From NCBI RefSeq assembly GCF_002994745.2, contig NC_037091.1, positions 39,678,112-39,742,111 on the forward strand: a DNA stretch of 64,000 nucleotides. Reading direction: 5' to 3'. Source of the DNA: Rosa chinensis (Eukaryota; Streptophyta; Magnoliopsida; Rosales; Rosaceae). The position numbers and the translations under genes were made by a program. The notes under the pieces were generated by a model. The model did no database searches. It was not told where the DNA came from and saw only the letters and a list, made by a program, of their open reading frames with translations. This document shows positions 23,530-35,480 of the stretch, one piece after another (position 1 is the first letter of the stretch; every line of letters starts with the position of its first letter).

Positions 23530-25890
23530 ATCTCTGAGAATGGTTTGTCGATACTTGGCTTTTCCAGTACTTCCATTTTGAGATTTCTGATATCGGTGTT
23601 GGGTGGCGATGTTGCTAGCCTGGCAATAGCGTCTGCTTTAGTGTTCTGTGCTCGTGGGATCAGGGCAATTGTATGGCGAGGAATGCATTGCTTGAGTAGA
23701 GCCTTTGTGAAGGACTGATAATGGGATAAATGTGGTTCTTTGGCTTGGAAATCACCATGAACCTGGTTTAAGACGAGTTGTGAGTCCAATTCCTTTGCCA
23801 ATTGGACGCCGGCTATTAGTGCTTCTTACTCGGCTATGTTGTTCTAGGCTTTGAACTTGAACTGTACTGCGTACTCGTATGTGTGCCCCTCTGGGTACGT
23901 CAAAACCACTCCTGCCCCGCTGAGTTTGCTATTAGAGGACTTGTCGGCGTGAAATGTCCACGTTGGGGTGGTCCTGGGTTCCGATTACGTCTTGTTTGGG
24001 GATCCACTGTCCTCCAAAGGTATGAATTCTACAATGAAGTCTATGGCAACCTGCCCTTTGATGGCTGTGCGTGGCATGTAGTGGATGTCAAACTAGCCTT
24101 GCTCAATGGACCATTTTACTAACCTTCCTGAGGATTCTGGTTTTTGGAGGACCTACTTTAAGGGTTGGTTGGTCAGGACATGAATGGTGTGTGCCTGGAA
24201 GTATTGTCGAAGCCATCAAGCAGCAGTGAGGAGTGCGGGGGCAAACTTTTCAATATCAGAGTATTTGGACTCGGCATCGTTGAACCTTTTGCCGGTATAA
24301 TATACCGGTAACTCGTCACTGTTCTCATATATGACAAGGGTAGCACTGACTGCTGTGATTGATACTGCGAGATAAATGTATAGGGTTTTCCCGAGGATGG
24401 GTTTGGAAAGAGTTGGTACCGACGCCTGGTAGTCTTGGATTCCCTTGAAAGCCTTCTCGTGCTCGAGTCCCCAATCAATTTTCTCTGTGTGGTGAGTTTT
24501 AAGAAGCTTGAAAAAGGGAGTGCATTTGTCTGTTAAGCGGGATATGAACCAGGCGAGAGCTACAACCTTACCCGTGAGGGATTGTACCCCATTTCTCGTT
24601 TTTGGCAGTGCCATATCTAGGATGGCTTGAACCATCTCCGGATTTGCCTCAATGCCTCTCTCGCTAACCACAAAACCCATGAATTTGCCTCCAAGGACGC
24701 CGAATACGCATTTGTCTGGGTTGAGTTGCATACCGTATCGGAGTAAGATGTCGAAAATGATGCCTAGGTTTTTTATGTGATATGGTGACGCTCTTTACGA
24801 GCATACGTCAATATATACTTCCATTATCTTCCCGATGTGATCTACAAACATGCCGTTGACTAATCTTTGGTATGTTGCTCCAGCGTTTTTTAGACCAAAT
24901 GGCGTTACCTTGTAGCAATATAGGCCTTTATCACTAGTGAAGGATGTGTGCTCTTGATTGGAAGGCTTCATGGCGATCTGGTTGTACTCCGAAAAGGTGT
25001 CCATAAAACTAAGGAGCTTGTGGCCTGCGGTGGAATCGACAAGTTGGTCAATTCTTGGCAGGAGAAAACTGTCCTTTAGGCAGGCCTTGTTTACGTTAGT
25101 GTAATCGACACACATTCGCCACTTGCCATTGGGCTTTTTTACCATTACGACATTTGATAACCATGTCGGGTGTCGGGTAGGATACTTCTTTGACGAACCT
25201 AATATCCTAGAGCTTCTTGACTTCTGCTTGGATGGCCTTGTATTTTTCTTCTGTGAAGACCCTTCTTTTTTGTCTGATTAGGGGGACGTCCGGTGATATG
25301 GTGAGTTTGTGGGTTAGCAATTCTGGTGAGATCCCTGGCATGTCAGCGTATAACCATGCAAACACCTCCTGTCTGGACTTGAGGAAAGCAATTAATTTTG
25401 TTTGAAAATGTAGGTCTGTTTTGGAGCCAATCTTAACATTTCTTTCCGGTTTCGTATCGGATATGGAGACAGATATCAAGTCCTCCAAGGCATCTGGCCT
25501 TGGGTGTTTGAGCTTCCTTTTATCCTCTTTCTTTTTATTGTGTGTATTGCAGTCGTCCTGGGTCTCGGGGTCTTCTCCTGGGTCGTTAGGCTTGTCGGAT
25601 GGGGAGGGCAGGTCTGTGGTCAAGAGTACCTCACGTCTGCCGTGCCCTCTCGCGACAGTCAGGGAATTACACTGTCTCTCGCTAACTCCTGATCGCTTCT
25701 AATGGTGAGGGTGTCCCCAGGGGTGGGTATCTTCATCTTTAGCATGTGTCCTACCATGAAACATTGAAGTCCCGAGATGGCGTCTCGCCCTAGGATGACG
25801 TTGTTGGATGAGGAGCCGTCGACGACGATAAAGTGTGTTATCATCATGGCGATAGTGCTGCCTCCACCGAGTGTTACGCGCAAGTTATTG
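23530..25890 (-). pseudogene. Ty3/gypsy protease-RT-RNase H region (Tat-type), degenerate
   Basis: Minus strand from 25890: the C-terminal part of the aspartic protease (IVVDGSSSNNVILGRDAISG, about 25830-25740), but its DTG active site is missing beyond the breakpoint. Next come a linker, KKRRVFTEEKYKAIQAEVKKL-like sequence, and RT motifs (NGKWRMCVDYTNVNKACLKD, LLPRIDQLVDSTAGH, MDTFSEYNQI, VTPFGLKNAGATYQRLVN). The catalytic motif reads YIDV instead of Y-x-D-D (about 24800). Then LNPDKCVFGV and an RNase H domain with KADAIARLATSP near 23590. Stops at 24794, 24215 and elsewhere. It would copy the element's RNA if intact. Both the loss of the second RT Asp and the stops show it is dead. It joins the integrase part across the solo LTR. 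Confidence 0.85.
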
Positions 25891-26008
25891 GACCAATATT
25901 TGCTGCGTGGAGCTTGACCACTTGCACTAGTATAATATTTCAGGCTGAAGACTCCAAGTCAGTGATTGAAACTTGAACCATTTGCATTTCAAGAAACAAG
26001 TCAGGAAC

Positions 26009-26045
<37 letters not shown>

Positions 26046-26532
26046 TACACACACACACACATACCTGGCCTCAAGACTTGAAGATGACTAGCCAATGGTT
26101 TGCTTCAAGTGTGAACTCTTATATATATACACCAGAGCTAACAGTGACTTTTCAATTTATTGAATGATTCAAAATATTGGTATAAAAATATACATGTACG
26201 TATCCTATACAATAAAAAGGAAAAAAATGGGACTAGAAAATCAAAGATATAATTAGTAGATTACAACTCTGGTGGTATCTAAACTCAGTTTTATACTTTT
26301 ATTTGACCTCTTTCTGAATATGACTTCAAAAAATCTGGAAATAAATATATACTATAAAGAATATATCAATGAGTGGTGCTTGGCATGAATATATGCACGG
26401 AAGTTCTAATAGAACTAGAACGTGTGTACGTAGTTACGTACTACATACTCAGGAAATATGTCCTTCGATTTTGATAGAAGCTCTCGCTCGTCTATACAGA
26501 GTGAAGCACTCCAAAAGTATCACGATTCATGA
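25891..26532. other. 3' flank of the ascorbate oxidase gene
   Basis: AT-rich sequence with no reading frame of note, containing a (TA)n/(CA)n microsatellite at about 26013-26062. It lies between the truncated gypsy protease and the oxidase stop codon and should hold the 3' untranslated region. The exact border with the gypsy fragment is near 25890, where protease similarity stops. Confidence 0.6.
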
Positions 26533-29185
26533 CTAAGGTCTGTGCGTTACTCCTTTGGTTTCACCACACCCCATTATAGAAGAAGGTAAGTTTCCCAACC
26601 TGTCTATTCCTTCTGCAAACACCACACCCATTCCCATATAGAAATGAGACTCTATATGACAATGGAAAGCCCATACACCTGGATTATCTGCCCTGAACCT
26701 CAAAGCTGTCCAACCGTATGGATGAACAGGCACAGTGTTCTTCATGATAGGATTCACCAAATTGTACTTCTTTGGATCATTGTTGATGTCAAACTTTCCT
26801 TCCCCATATCCGAGTACCCAAAAATCGTGACCATGCAAATGCCACGGATGCGTCTCGCTGTTGTTTGCATTCATGGTGTTTGCATTTTGCAGGATTATGT
26901 CCACTGTTGTGTTGAACTGGAGCCTGTAAATCCCATCACTTGTTGTAGCATTGCTGTTGTTTGCCACTTTGTAGATGTCATAGTTCACAAAGTCATACCC
27001 TTCCGGCGGAGGTGTTTGATCAAATGCATCAGTGAGGTTTTGTTGAAGTGCAATGAGGTAAGGTGTGTGAGGAAGAGTGAATGAGACATTATTCACTGAC
27101 CAGCGCCTGTTGCCATTTATCTGGTTTTGGGTATTGAGGAAAACAATGACTCTGTCTGGAGTTTGGGGAGGGGTGTGAATGAAATCTCGGTGTGCCTTAA
27201 TGGCGAGACTTTGATTTAGTCGAGGCTGAACATCATTCCAAGCCGGCCCTACTGGTGGTACTGTTGGAGGAGATCTTCGAGGATGGTTAGGATAGTAATT
27301 CAGAAAGGCTAAACCAGGTGGGGTGGTGGTGGTGACATTTTGGGTCGTGGTGGTGGGATTTCGGCTAACAATGTTGGTTGTGATCCAATAGTTTCTTGAA
27401 GGGTCTTGGTCTGCTTTTATTAGAACCGAATATGTCTCACCGGAATATATGAACAGGTTCTTTACAACAAATGGCTCTACATAATGCCCATCTGCTTCAA
27501 CCACTGTCAAATTATGACCCTGCATCATAGAGTTTCAATGTTAATTGTATGCTTCTGGTAAACAATTTGCAAACAGAAAATTTTCTACAATACTGTGTTA
27601 TGTTATGTTGTCAAATTGTACATGTTGTTAAATAAGTCCTTTTATATAAACTTCGAATCTATATTGATAACGTGACAGCATAACAAATTAGCATTAGCGG
27701 ATCAACTTATACCGCATAATATGTATGGTTGGAAATACATGAACATATATGATTTACCTCTATTTGGAAACTGAGGGCTGATAGAGCAGTCAAACTAGCA
27801 ATCCTTAGTCGATAAGTTTTGCCAGGGACTACAGTCACTGCATAAGGAGAGCAGTCAGGACTAGATGTGTTACAAACACCAGGTTCTAAGCTTGGAGTGG
27901 CGATGCTAGAGCAGTTGAATCTTCCTTTGCCTTGTATCAAAAGTGACTGAAATTTACAAGAAAGGAAAACTGATTAGCAACCACAGTTACAATGGGAAAT
28001 AGTGGTTAAATTTATTACCAAAACTGTTGATGGAACTTACCTGAGGTTCCCCAACCCAGACAAAAGGATTGGAAGATAGTCCTACTGCATGTTCATAAGT
28101 GCTTCTGTGGTACCAATCATTGAGTATGATGCTTCGATCATAATCGTAGAGGAAGGGCTCGGATTCTCCTTCAGGAAGCGCTACTCGAATTGATCCATAT
28201 AAGCCAGCTTCTCTTTGCATTCCATAGTGAGCATGGTACAGATAAGTTCCAGGCTATAAAAAGGCAAATCATATAAAGATCAGTATAACTTGAACTTGAT
28301 TTATGAATATGCGAGTGCTTTTGATAGTTTCAAAAATAGTCTATATTTGTTCTGCTTATGTACTCATAAGGAAAAATGTGTTTTTGAGAACCACTTTAAA
28401 TTGCTTATTGGAGAAGAAGCATCTAATTTCTAATGAATCTCTTTAATGTAAGGGGTCTATTTGAGAGTGCTTATGTTGAAATTCCTTTTATCAGAACTGT
28501 TTTCGTTAAAAGCCAAAAAAAGATCTTGAAAATCCAAATGCTTCCTTCATATTCACTTAGAAATGCTTTAGAGGAAGGGCTACAAGTTTTCTTTCTTTTT
28601 CTTCCAAGCACTTTCAAACAGTCCCTATCAAGCAGTTTTAACGTAATAACTCATAAACAGAGCTCCTAAAGTTCATTGCAGAAAGTTCTAAACTTACCCT
28701 ATCAACAACAAACTGATATTTGAAAGTGTCTCCAGGCAATATTGGACATTGAGTCACCCCTTCGGCTCCGTCACTCCATGGTGTTCCAATCTGCAACATG
28801 TAACAGAAACAAATTAGATACAAAATACTGGTTTGAAACACGAATACTCGAGGAAATCAAATATAAATGATTGGAATTTGGAGTATGGATGTACCTGTCT
28901 GATACCATGCCAATGTATGGCTACATTTTCTGTTAACAAACTATTCTTGAGCTCGACGACGACGGTGTCTCCCTGCTGAGCAAGTATGGTTGGTCCTGGA
29001 GTTCCGCCATTGATGGTGATAACAAGTTTCTTAAAGCAATCTGGGGACTTGTACTCATACTTCACCTCCCATTTGTAATGCCTAATCCTAGCCTCCACTG
29101 CTGGAATCTCAACCAAACAGCAGAAGAGTAAACACAAACCCAATAACTTAAAAATGCAGCTATTTCTCTGTAAAAGCGCAACCAT
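26533..29185 (-). CDS. AAO: L-ascorbate oxidase (multicopper oxidase), 5 exons
   Basis: It would oxidise ascorbate to monodehydroascorbate with reduction of O2 to water in the cell wall. Exons: 29185-28895, 28790-28698, 28253-28041, 27946-27758, 27519-26533; all four introns are phase 0 with GT..AG ends. The product is 590 residues, normal for the family. Residues 1-32 form a signal peptide ([19 protein letters not shown]). Copper motifs: HWHG 91-94, HAHYG 135-139 (HGHYG in many relatives), HPWHLHGH 486-493, [10 protein letters not shown] 548-557 with Met557 as the type-1 axial ligand. [16 protein letters not shown] and QIGTPWSDG favour ascorbate oxidase over laccase. A Thr-rich insert lies at about 317-328, and there are many N-x-S/T sites. 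I chose the ATG at 29185 because it gives a clean signal peptide. It is the only intact host gene here, flanked by retroelement pieces. Confidence 0.93.
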
Positions 29186-29255
29186 TTCTTGAAAACTTTG
29201 GAGCAACTGATAATATCAAAGCGCAACTGATATTATATTTTGATGAAAGGGCTCC

Positions 29256-29262
29256 ATTTATA
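29256..29262 (-). promoter_or_regulatory. Probable TATA box of the ascorbate oxidase gene
   Basis: TATAAAT on the minus strand, about 70 bases before the start codon at 29185 and in the context CTATAAATGG. Spacing and sequence suit a plant core promoter. No transcription start can be fixed from sequence alone. Confidence 0.6.
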
Positions 29263-30026
29263 GTAGTTTTGGTCAACTTTTGGTGGCTGAGGAAGCAACT
29301 TGGTCTTTTTTTTTTTCTTTTTCTTTTTTGCAGGTAATTTCATGGAAATTCCTTTTGGGATGAAATTAAAAACATTGTTAACAAAAAAAAAAAAATTTAC
29401 ATTGTTAACATTTTTTGCCGAGTCAAACAAGAAAAATGTATCTGTTCATAGCTAACTCTTGGTTGTTAAATAATTCATAGAAAAATGAAAAGGCTCATAA
29501 ACCTAGACAAAAAAAAAAAAAAATCTCCACAGACAACTTGGAACTCGGTTTAAGATCCTCAAACTTAATAAGAGTTGAGTCTTAAAACCCTAAAAACCCT
29601 AATTAATTACATAAAGTAAGAAAAGTTGTTCTAGCTAGGAATCAAAGATTGAGCCTTATTAGCTGAGAATAATAACGTACAGATGCATATGACATATTTA
29701 GTCTTTGTGTTATATGTTAAACAGCGTTCTTACGTTAATTCCAAGAAAAGAAGAGACTCATATTAATAATTAATTGACTTGACTTAATCCCCGAAGGGGT
29801 CTCTTATTTATTGTCTTTTCAGTCAATGATGCACGTTTAATAAAAATATATAAATATATACAATGTTTTAAAAAGTCATGAGAACGGATACATAACTACG
29901 ACGACACCTTTTCTTGAAAGAGACAATCATTGAATATGAAATTAATTTGTACGCGGTTTCGAACTTTTTCCCAAAGAAGAAAGTTTGAATGATATTTGGT
30001 TGAAAATTCTAGCCCCCACCATTCAT

Positions 30027-30440
30027 ATCTCCAACTGTCCATTCAATTTCTATTTTTAGTTGGTAACTGTATGCTCTATCTCAAATACACCACCAGGCAA
30101 CTACCATCACCTGTTCAACGTTCTTTGCCAAAATCAGCACGGCCTTTATGGCGAGTTCAGAAAATCTCCAACTGTCCATTTAATTTCTATTTTTAATTGG
30201 TAACTGTATGCTCTATCTCAAATACACCACCAGGCAACTACCATCACCTGTTCAACGTTCTTTGCCAAAATCAGCACGGCCTTTATGGCGAGTTCAGAAA
30301 ATCTCCAACTGTCCATTTAATTTCTATTTTTAATTGGTAACTGTATGCTCTATCTCAAATACACCACCAGGCAACCACCATTACCTGTTCAACGTTCTTT
30401 GCCAAAATCAGCACAGCCTTTATTATGGCAAGTTCAGAAA
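30027..30440. repeat. Tandem repeat, 3 x 137 bp
   Basis: Copies start at 30027, 30164 and 30301 with ATCTCCAACTGTCCATT and end in a GCGAGTTCAGAA-type sequence. Copies two and three are nearly identical; the third has a short TTA insertion near its end. It lies about 0.85 kb upstream of the ascorbate oxidase start codon. Confidence 0.9.
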
Positions 30441-31849
30441 CCATCGTTTTCATAGGGAAATAAAATTTACACTTTTTATTTTACAATCTACACTATATAT
30501 TAATTTTTTTAGTATATTACATAACATAGTTTACAATTCATACTATAAAAAAAAAAAAAAAAATTAAGATACTGAAAAAGAAAACATGGAGTGTGGATTG
30601 TAAAATGAGAGAGTGTGAATTTCACTTCTCTTACCATAATGTTGAGAAGGAGAATTTGGGTTCATTTTAATAAAGTGAGGATGGTTTTAAAATACACTTA
30701 AAATTTTTTGGCTAGTGGTATGTCTGTCTTATATAAAATTTCTCTGAGACTTAATGATAGTGAGATTTGAATATATGATTGCAGCTCATCAACATTGGAA
30801 ATGACTTTGTTAAAAAGACATAGCAGCTTTTTATAAAAATGTCAAGAGCACTTGAAATGCTTCGTTTAGGAAGTACATGCCAAATTCTTATTTAAAAAAT
30901 ATCACCAAAAAAGTGTTTATATAATTTAAAATGCACTTCCAACTATTTTTGCCAAACGGTAGCTATCAAAAACGCTTTTGGCGGTCTGAAATGCTTTTAC
31001 CAATTCCAAATAAGGCCTACTTTATCTCACTCCGTAAACACAAGACCTGCAAATTTGATACGAATGTTTCTCTTTTTTTTTTTTTTTTTTTTTTAGCATT
31101 AATACGAACATTTGATTTTGCACACATCTGGGAATTGAAAAATGCCACATAATAGCTAGAATTTTTGACCGATTTGACCGATGACTTGAAGGTACGTATA
31201 GAAACTCTTAAACCTGCGAATTTTCCTTTTTTAGTGACGAGCTGATGAGGAAATAAAACTTGACAAATAGGTTAATTGCGTAGAAACGTACGGCTCCATC
31301 TTCATTAATTCAACGCATATATATTGAACATTTCCTAATTAAGCTATCGTTATAGCAATCACATACACTCTACCTTAATCTGAAACTGTAAGCATTATTA
31401 TCTCTATCATCATGTGAGAAAAGGTCCAATATTAGCGCTACGTACTGCATCTCTATATATGACTTTATCAAGTTGCACGCGTAGTTCTTACTATTTCTCT
31501 GCGAAAGAAGTGTCCGCAGGAATGTTTCCTTCTTCGCTGAAGCATGAGGCGTGATGATGAATCCATGACATATAAAGGGAAATGATTAATGCCTGCATGT
31601 GAAGGTACGTAGTTGGATCCCCAGGACCATGTCTTGATTTGTTCCTTTAAAAGACCAACTTTGAACAAATCAAACCGAAAAATTTGACTGCAAAGGTACG
31701 TAGTAGTTGATCGAAGTGCTGCAGTTGGAGGATTAATGCTCCTACATGAGATATGCATGTCTTCAGTCCCTGGCTATCTTGTTGCCTAGCTTGTTAGTAT
31801 CTTCTGAATAAAGTGATATGACGAGAAGTTTGTACAGGAAATGCATGGC

Positions 31850-32355
31850 TTGATATTTTAGATTTGGGTTCATCACATAAAGGCTAGCTAGCATTAAAGT
31901 TGAAGTCCATCAACGGCAAGTGATATGTCAATTCGCTACCACGCTTGCTGGTCTCTAAGTTAGTGTCTGTAGTCTTTATTTGATACCTCAAATATCGAGT
32001 GCAAACTGTCTCTTTTGATGAAGCTTGATGTGGAAGTGCACGCGCGGGCGTACGGGCAGCAGTTGGTGCAAAGTTATTGCAGATACATGGTGTAGGCTTT
32101 TGATCAGTTCCCTCCAAAGTCACGTCTATGTCCTAAAGAAATTGTATCTCTAAGCGAAAATCTCTTTTATGCCTTGTGTCCTTGTGATATCCTTGTCATT
32201 CAAACAGATCGATACAACAAGATGTATGGCTTGGTATTTAAATCTGGCTTCATCACATAAGGCTAGGAACTAAAGTTGAAGTTCATAAACGGCAAGTGAC
32301 ATGTCAAATGATATGTCGATTAATTCGTCATGCATATTGGTTGCTAAGATCGTGC
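31850..32355. repeat. Diverged direct repeat of about 115 bp
   Basis: The segment at about 31850-31965 (GGTTCATCACATAAAGGCTA, then AAAGTTGAAGTCCATCAACG) recurs at about 32229-32355 with small insertions and deletions. The two copies are 380 bp apart and in the same orientation. Confidence 0.7.
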
Positions 32356-33069
32356 TTATAGTAGTATTGAATTAGAAATTCAAAGAAACGAAAAAAAGAG
32401 CAACTCTTTTTCAACATTGCACTTCTCCTCTATTTCCAAAGCTGTGTTAAAACTTAAAAGAACTGCAGAACCAGATTAAACCAAGCCGAAAATGTCGCCG
32501 GTTCGATTTGGTTTGCGCTCTAAAATTATTGCTTCATATATACTAGTTCAGTTGAGATTCCTTCCTTTCATTCATTGGTTTACCGGAACTGATTTGATTG
32601 ATTATACCATTTGTATAATTCATTAATTAGGTGGCAAGTTCTAAGACAGACTTGCTTGCCCACAGCTTATTGTTTTCCCTGAGCAAGCATATGTGATATA
32701 AAATAGTTTTCTTCATGTCAGGCCGCAACCAAAACTATTCAGCTCTTCCCTCGATCTCTCTACTCTAATATCTACCTTGTGCCCAACGAATTTTGGCTTC
32801 TTTTCAACCACGCAATATTTCTTTTGGGCATGGGTTTCATCGACAAAGTTTTGAACTTTTGGTATGTAAATTAAAAAGAAAAGAAAAAAAACTGAAAAAC
32901 TGAGAAGTCGAACAAAAAATAATAATGTATTCTTGGATCCACAAGCTAAAAAGCTCTCAAAGTAACCTAGTCGATAGCTGTCGGTTCCACTCGTCAAAGG
33001 AGTATACCCAAATCAAGCCCAGCTGTATCTATTTCTCTTCTTCGTTTTGTTTTTGTTTCAGATAAAAGG

Positions 33070-33102
33070 TAGATTCATGTATTACCATAGCCAAAATAAT
33101 AC

Positions 33103-33150
<48 letters not shown>

Positions 33151-33470
33151 GTTCAAGTAAATCCAGAATTTGTGTCTGACCCAAACTCAAGATTACTTAC
33201 TCTAATTGAAATAGGGTTAGAATTAGATATAATCTTGGAGAATCATAGAGATATCCAATCAATGTATGATTATTTTTCCTTGTACAACTCTAATTCTATG
33301 CCTTGTAATTTTCTATATAAAGAGGTCCCTATTATCAATGAAAGTAAAGCAATTTCTCTCTCAAATATCGATTCCCTAAAACACGTTATCAGCACGAAGT
33401 CCTAACCAAGAAACCCTAAAATCGTAGCCTTCAAATCCTAGCAACCACTGCCGCATATATTGAAGCCCTC
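33070..33470 (+). mobile_element. Copia-type LTR remnant with downstream primer-site-like sequence
   Basis: A plus-strand LTR-like block has a (TA)n tract (33102-33144), a CTATATAAAGAGG promoter-like element near 33313 and a tail AAAACACGTTATCAGCACGA, the end-plus-primer-site string typical of several plant copia groups. About 70 bases of internal sequence follow before it breaks off against the gypsy gag at about 33475. The second LTR and coding part are absent. Confidence 0.6.
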
Positions 33471-33479
33471 AATCCCAGG

Positions 33480-34751
33480 AGTCCAGAACCAGCAGCGCCA
33501 CCCCCAGAACCAGGCCACTCCCTTGGAGTTTTGTCACTGTGTTGAGCAGGCTTGTCTCTATTGCAATTTCTATTTTTGTTGTCGGTGGTCTCGATAGGGT
33601 TGTTGAGCTAGGGTACGTTGACTGGGTTTGCATTGGTACTTGTATGGCGACCAAAGGTGTGGTACTCGACCCAAGCAAAAGCGGTTGCAGCGTCGAGTAG
33701 GTCATCATATATCACAGGAGGGTTGGTATTGATCTATAGCAAGAAGTATCCTGGCTGGAAGGCTTGCTTGAATGTTGATGCCGTTAGGGCTGGGTCGAGA
33801 GAGTGGCACTGTGTAGCTTGCTTTTGCCATCTTTAGATAAAGTCCCTCAAGCGCTCATTGGGCCTCTGCTTGAATCTAAACAGGTCAGGCGTTGTGCGAT
33901 AGCCGCTGCCGCACAGGATGAATTGTCTAAGGAATTTGTCCCTGAGTTCCTAGAAGCTATCAATGGAATTGGCAGGGAGGTTAAGGAACTAGCGTAAGGC
34001 CTCCTCTGTTAGGGTTTCTTCAAATGCATGGCAGCCATTGTGTCAGTGTACCATGTCCCATGCAACAGGGACTAGAAGACCTCTAGGTAATGGTATGGGT
34101 CTCGAGTGCCATTAATTTTTCGATCTTGAAAGGCTTTGCATCTTGTGGGCCCTTCTTGGCTTGTATCCGGGGCATGAATGGTCCCATTTTCCCTCAGAAT
34201 CCCGCTGTTATCAGTTGCCAACTAGATTTGCTCTCTGCATTCTCGATTAGTGCCTGCAGGGAGGCGATAGTTTTGCTCATTTCGATTAGCAGCAGGGAGG
34301 CGATAGTTTTGCTTATTTCGATTAGCAGACGCCTGCTGGGATCGGGTGAGGGTATGGTTGCATTAGTGGTCACAGCTGCATTGGTGCCTGACATTCCCGC
34401 CATGTTGAGTACAGGTTGGGGTGGTGGCGCTGTACCGAGTTGGTTGGGGAAGAGGGGTGAGTTCAGTTAGATCACTTGTGGCGCTGTGCTTGTGTTTCCT
34501 GGTGTAGGGCCTGCGAGGCTTCCGGAAGTTTCTGCTGTAGGCGGGACGAATGTGCCAGTAAGGCCGGTACCCGGGCCTGTGGTTAGAACGTCCCCAGGTG
34601 TCGGGACACCGCAGATGGTTGGTATCGGGGTCTCTTGTTGGCAAGGCCTGTCCAGTGCCTCGTTATTCACGACTCTCCGCTGGAGTGCCTCGCAGAGAAT
34701 ACGGTTCTGATTTGCCATATTTTCAACTTCTCGACGGGCTGCCGCGGCTGC
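33480..34751 (-). pseudogene. Ty3/gypsy gag fragment (Tat-type), degenerate
   Basis: Minus strand from 34751: an Ala/Arg-rich segment (AAAARREVENMANQNRILCE), a Pro/Thr/Gly-rich linker, then the retrotransposon gag core at about 34200-33700 (KGPQDAKPFKIEKL, VAWDMVHWHNGCHAFEETLT, NSIDSFRELRDKFLRQFI, RFKQRPNERLRDFI). It ends near 33480 before any CCHC zinc knuckle. Stops occur within the core. Orientation and subfamily fit the pol at 23530-25890, so the two may be halves of one element separated by 7.6 kb that contains the ascorbate oxidase gene. CACTA-2 is inserted at its upstream end. Confidence 0.75.
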
Positions 34752-35286
34752 CACTACAACAATATTAGCCTATAGTGACGAAATCCATAGTGACCCAATT
34801 ATAATGGTCACAAATAATATTGATTTATTGACCAATAAGAACTACTGGTCATTAAACCACTTGGCGGTAATAAAAATTGAAAGCCCGCCCGTTTTATAAT
34901 TTGTAGTGACCTACTCTATGACAAATAGTGACATAGTCCGCTTGGTAAGTAATTTTTTTTTTTTTATTAGTGACCAAATTTAATCGCTGTCAGGGACTCT
35001 AGAAACCACATGTGTGATTAGTGACCGAAGAAAATTTAAAAATAATTTCGTAGAGGCCGGATTGTTGGTGCCTGGCGGTTTCTTTAGAAAAGCAAAAAAA
35101 TAAAAAATTGAGGAGTTAAGCCATATCTGGACTCCCTCCACCAAAAGCTCGGGTTTACAAGATCAATTTTCTTCTTGTGTTTACAGCCTCGATCTATTCC
35201 TCTATCTTCTCACTCCCTCAAGCATAACCGTAATTCTCTCAGCGTCATCTCCATAGCTTCGATCATTTCACGTTTGCTTCGCCTAT

Positions 35287-35291
35287 CTTTC
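35287..35291. repeat. Target-site duplication CTTTC, left
   Basis: CTTTC directly abuts the left LTR of the copia element and recurs at 40001-40005 after the right LTR, marking the exact insertion. Confidence 0.9.
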
Positions 35292-35469
35292 AGTAGAAAA
35301 TAAGGATTTGATGTGTTTGGAATACTTCGATAATCAATATTCATCTCCAAAGTAGGAGGTATATAAAGGGATACAAGATTAGTTCTAATAGGAAAACATC
35401 TCCTACAATTATACAGAAAAGCGTAATCTACATCTACAAGGAAAGTAAATATTTACAGAATATTCTACA
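35292..35469 (-). repeat. 3' LTR of the copia element
   Basis: On the minus strand it starts TGTAGAATATTC and ends TTTTCTACT. It is identical to the other LTR at 39823-40000. Confidence 0.95.
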
Positions 35470-35480
35470 CTCCCCCTCAA
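35470..35480 (-). other. Polypurine tract
   Basis: TTGAGGGGGAG on the minus strand directly precedes the 3' LTR, the position where plus-strand DNA synthesis is primed. Confidence 0.8.

Larger units (their letters stand above)
29263..33060. other. Upstream flank of the ascorbate oxidase gene
   Basis: About 3.8 kb with no supportable gene. It holds A/T homopolymers (29302-29335, 29385-29396, 29508-29522, 30547-30563, 31073-31094), a three-copy tandem repeat (30027-30440) and a diverged 115-bp direct repeat (31850 and 32229). The open frames in it are short and lack family resemblance. The first kilobase should include the oxidase promoter. Confidence 0.6.

Noticed and set aside
26533..29185. 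Call as a laccase
   Set aside because: The [16 protein letters not shown] start, the [10 protein letters not shown] junction and the Met axial ligand fit ascorbate oxidase better.
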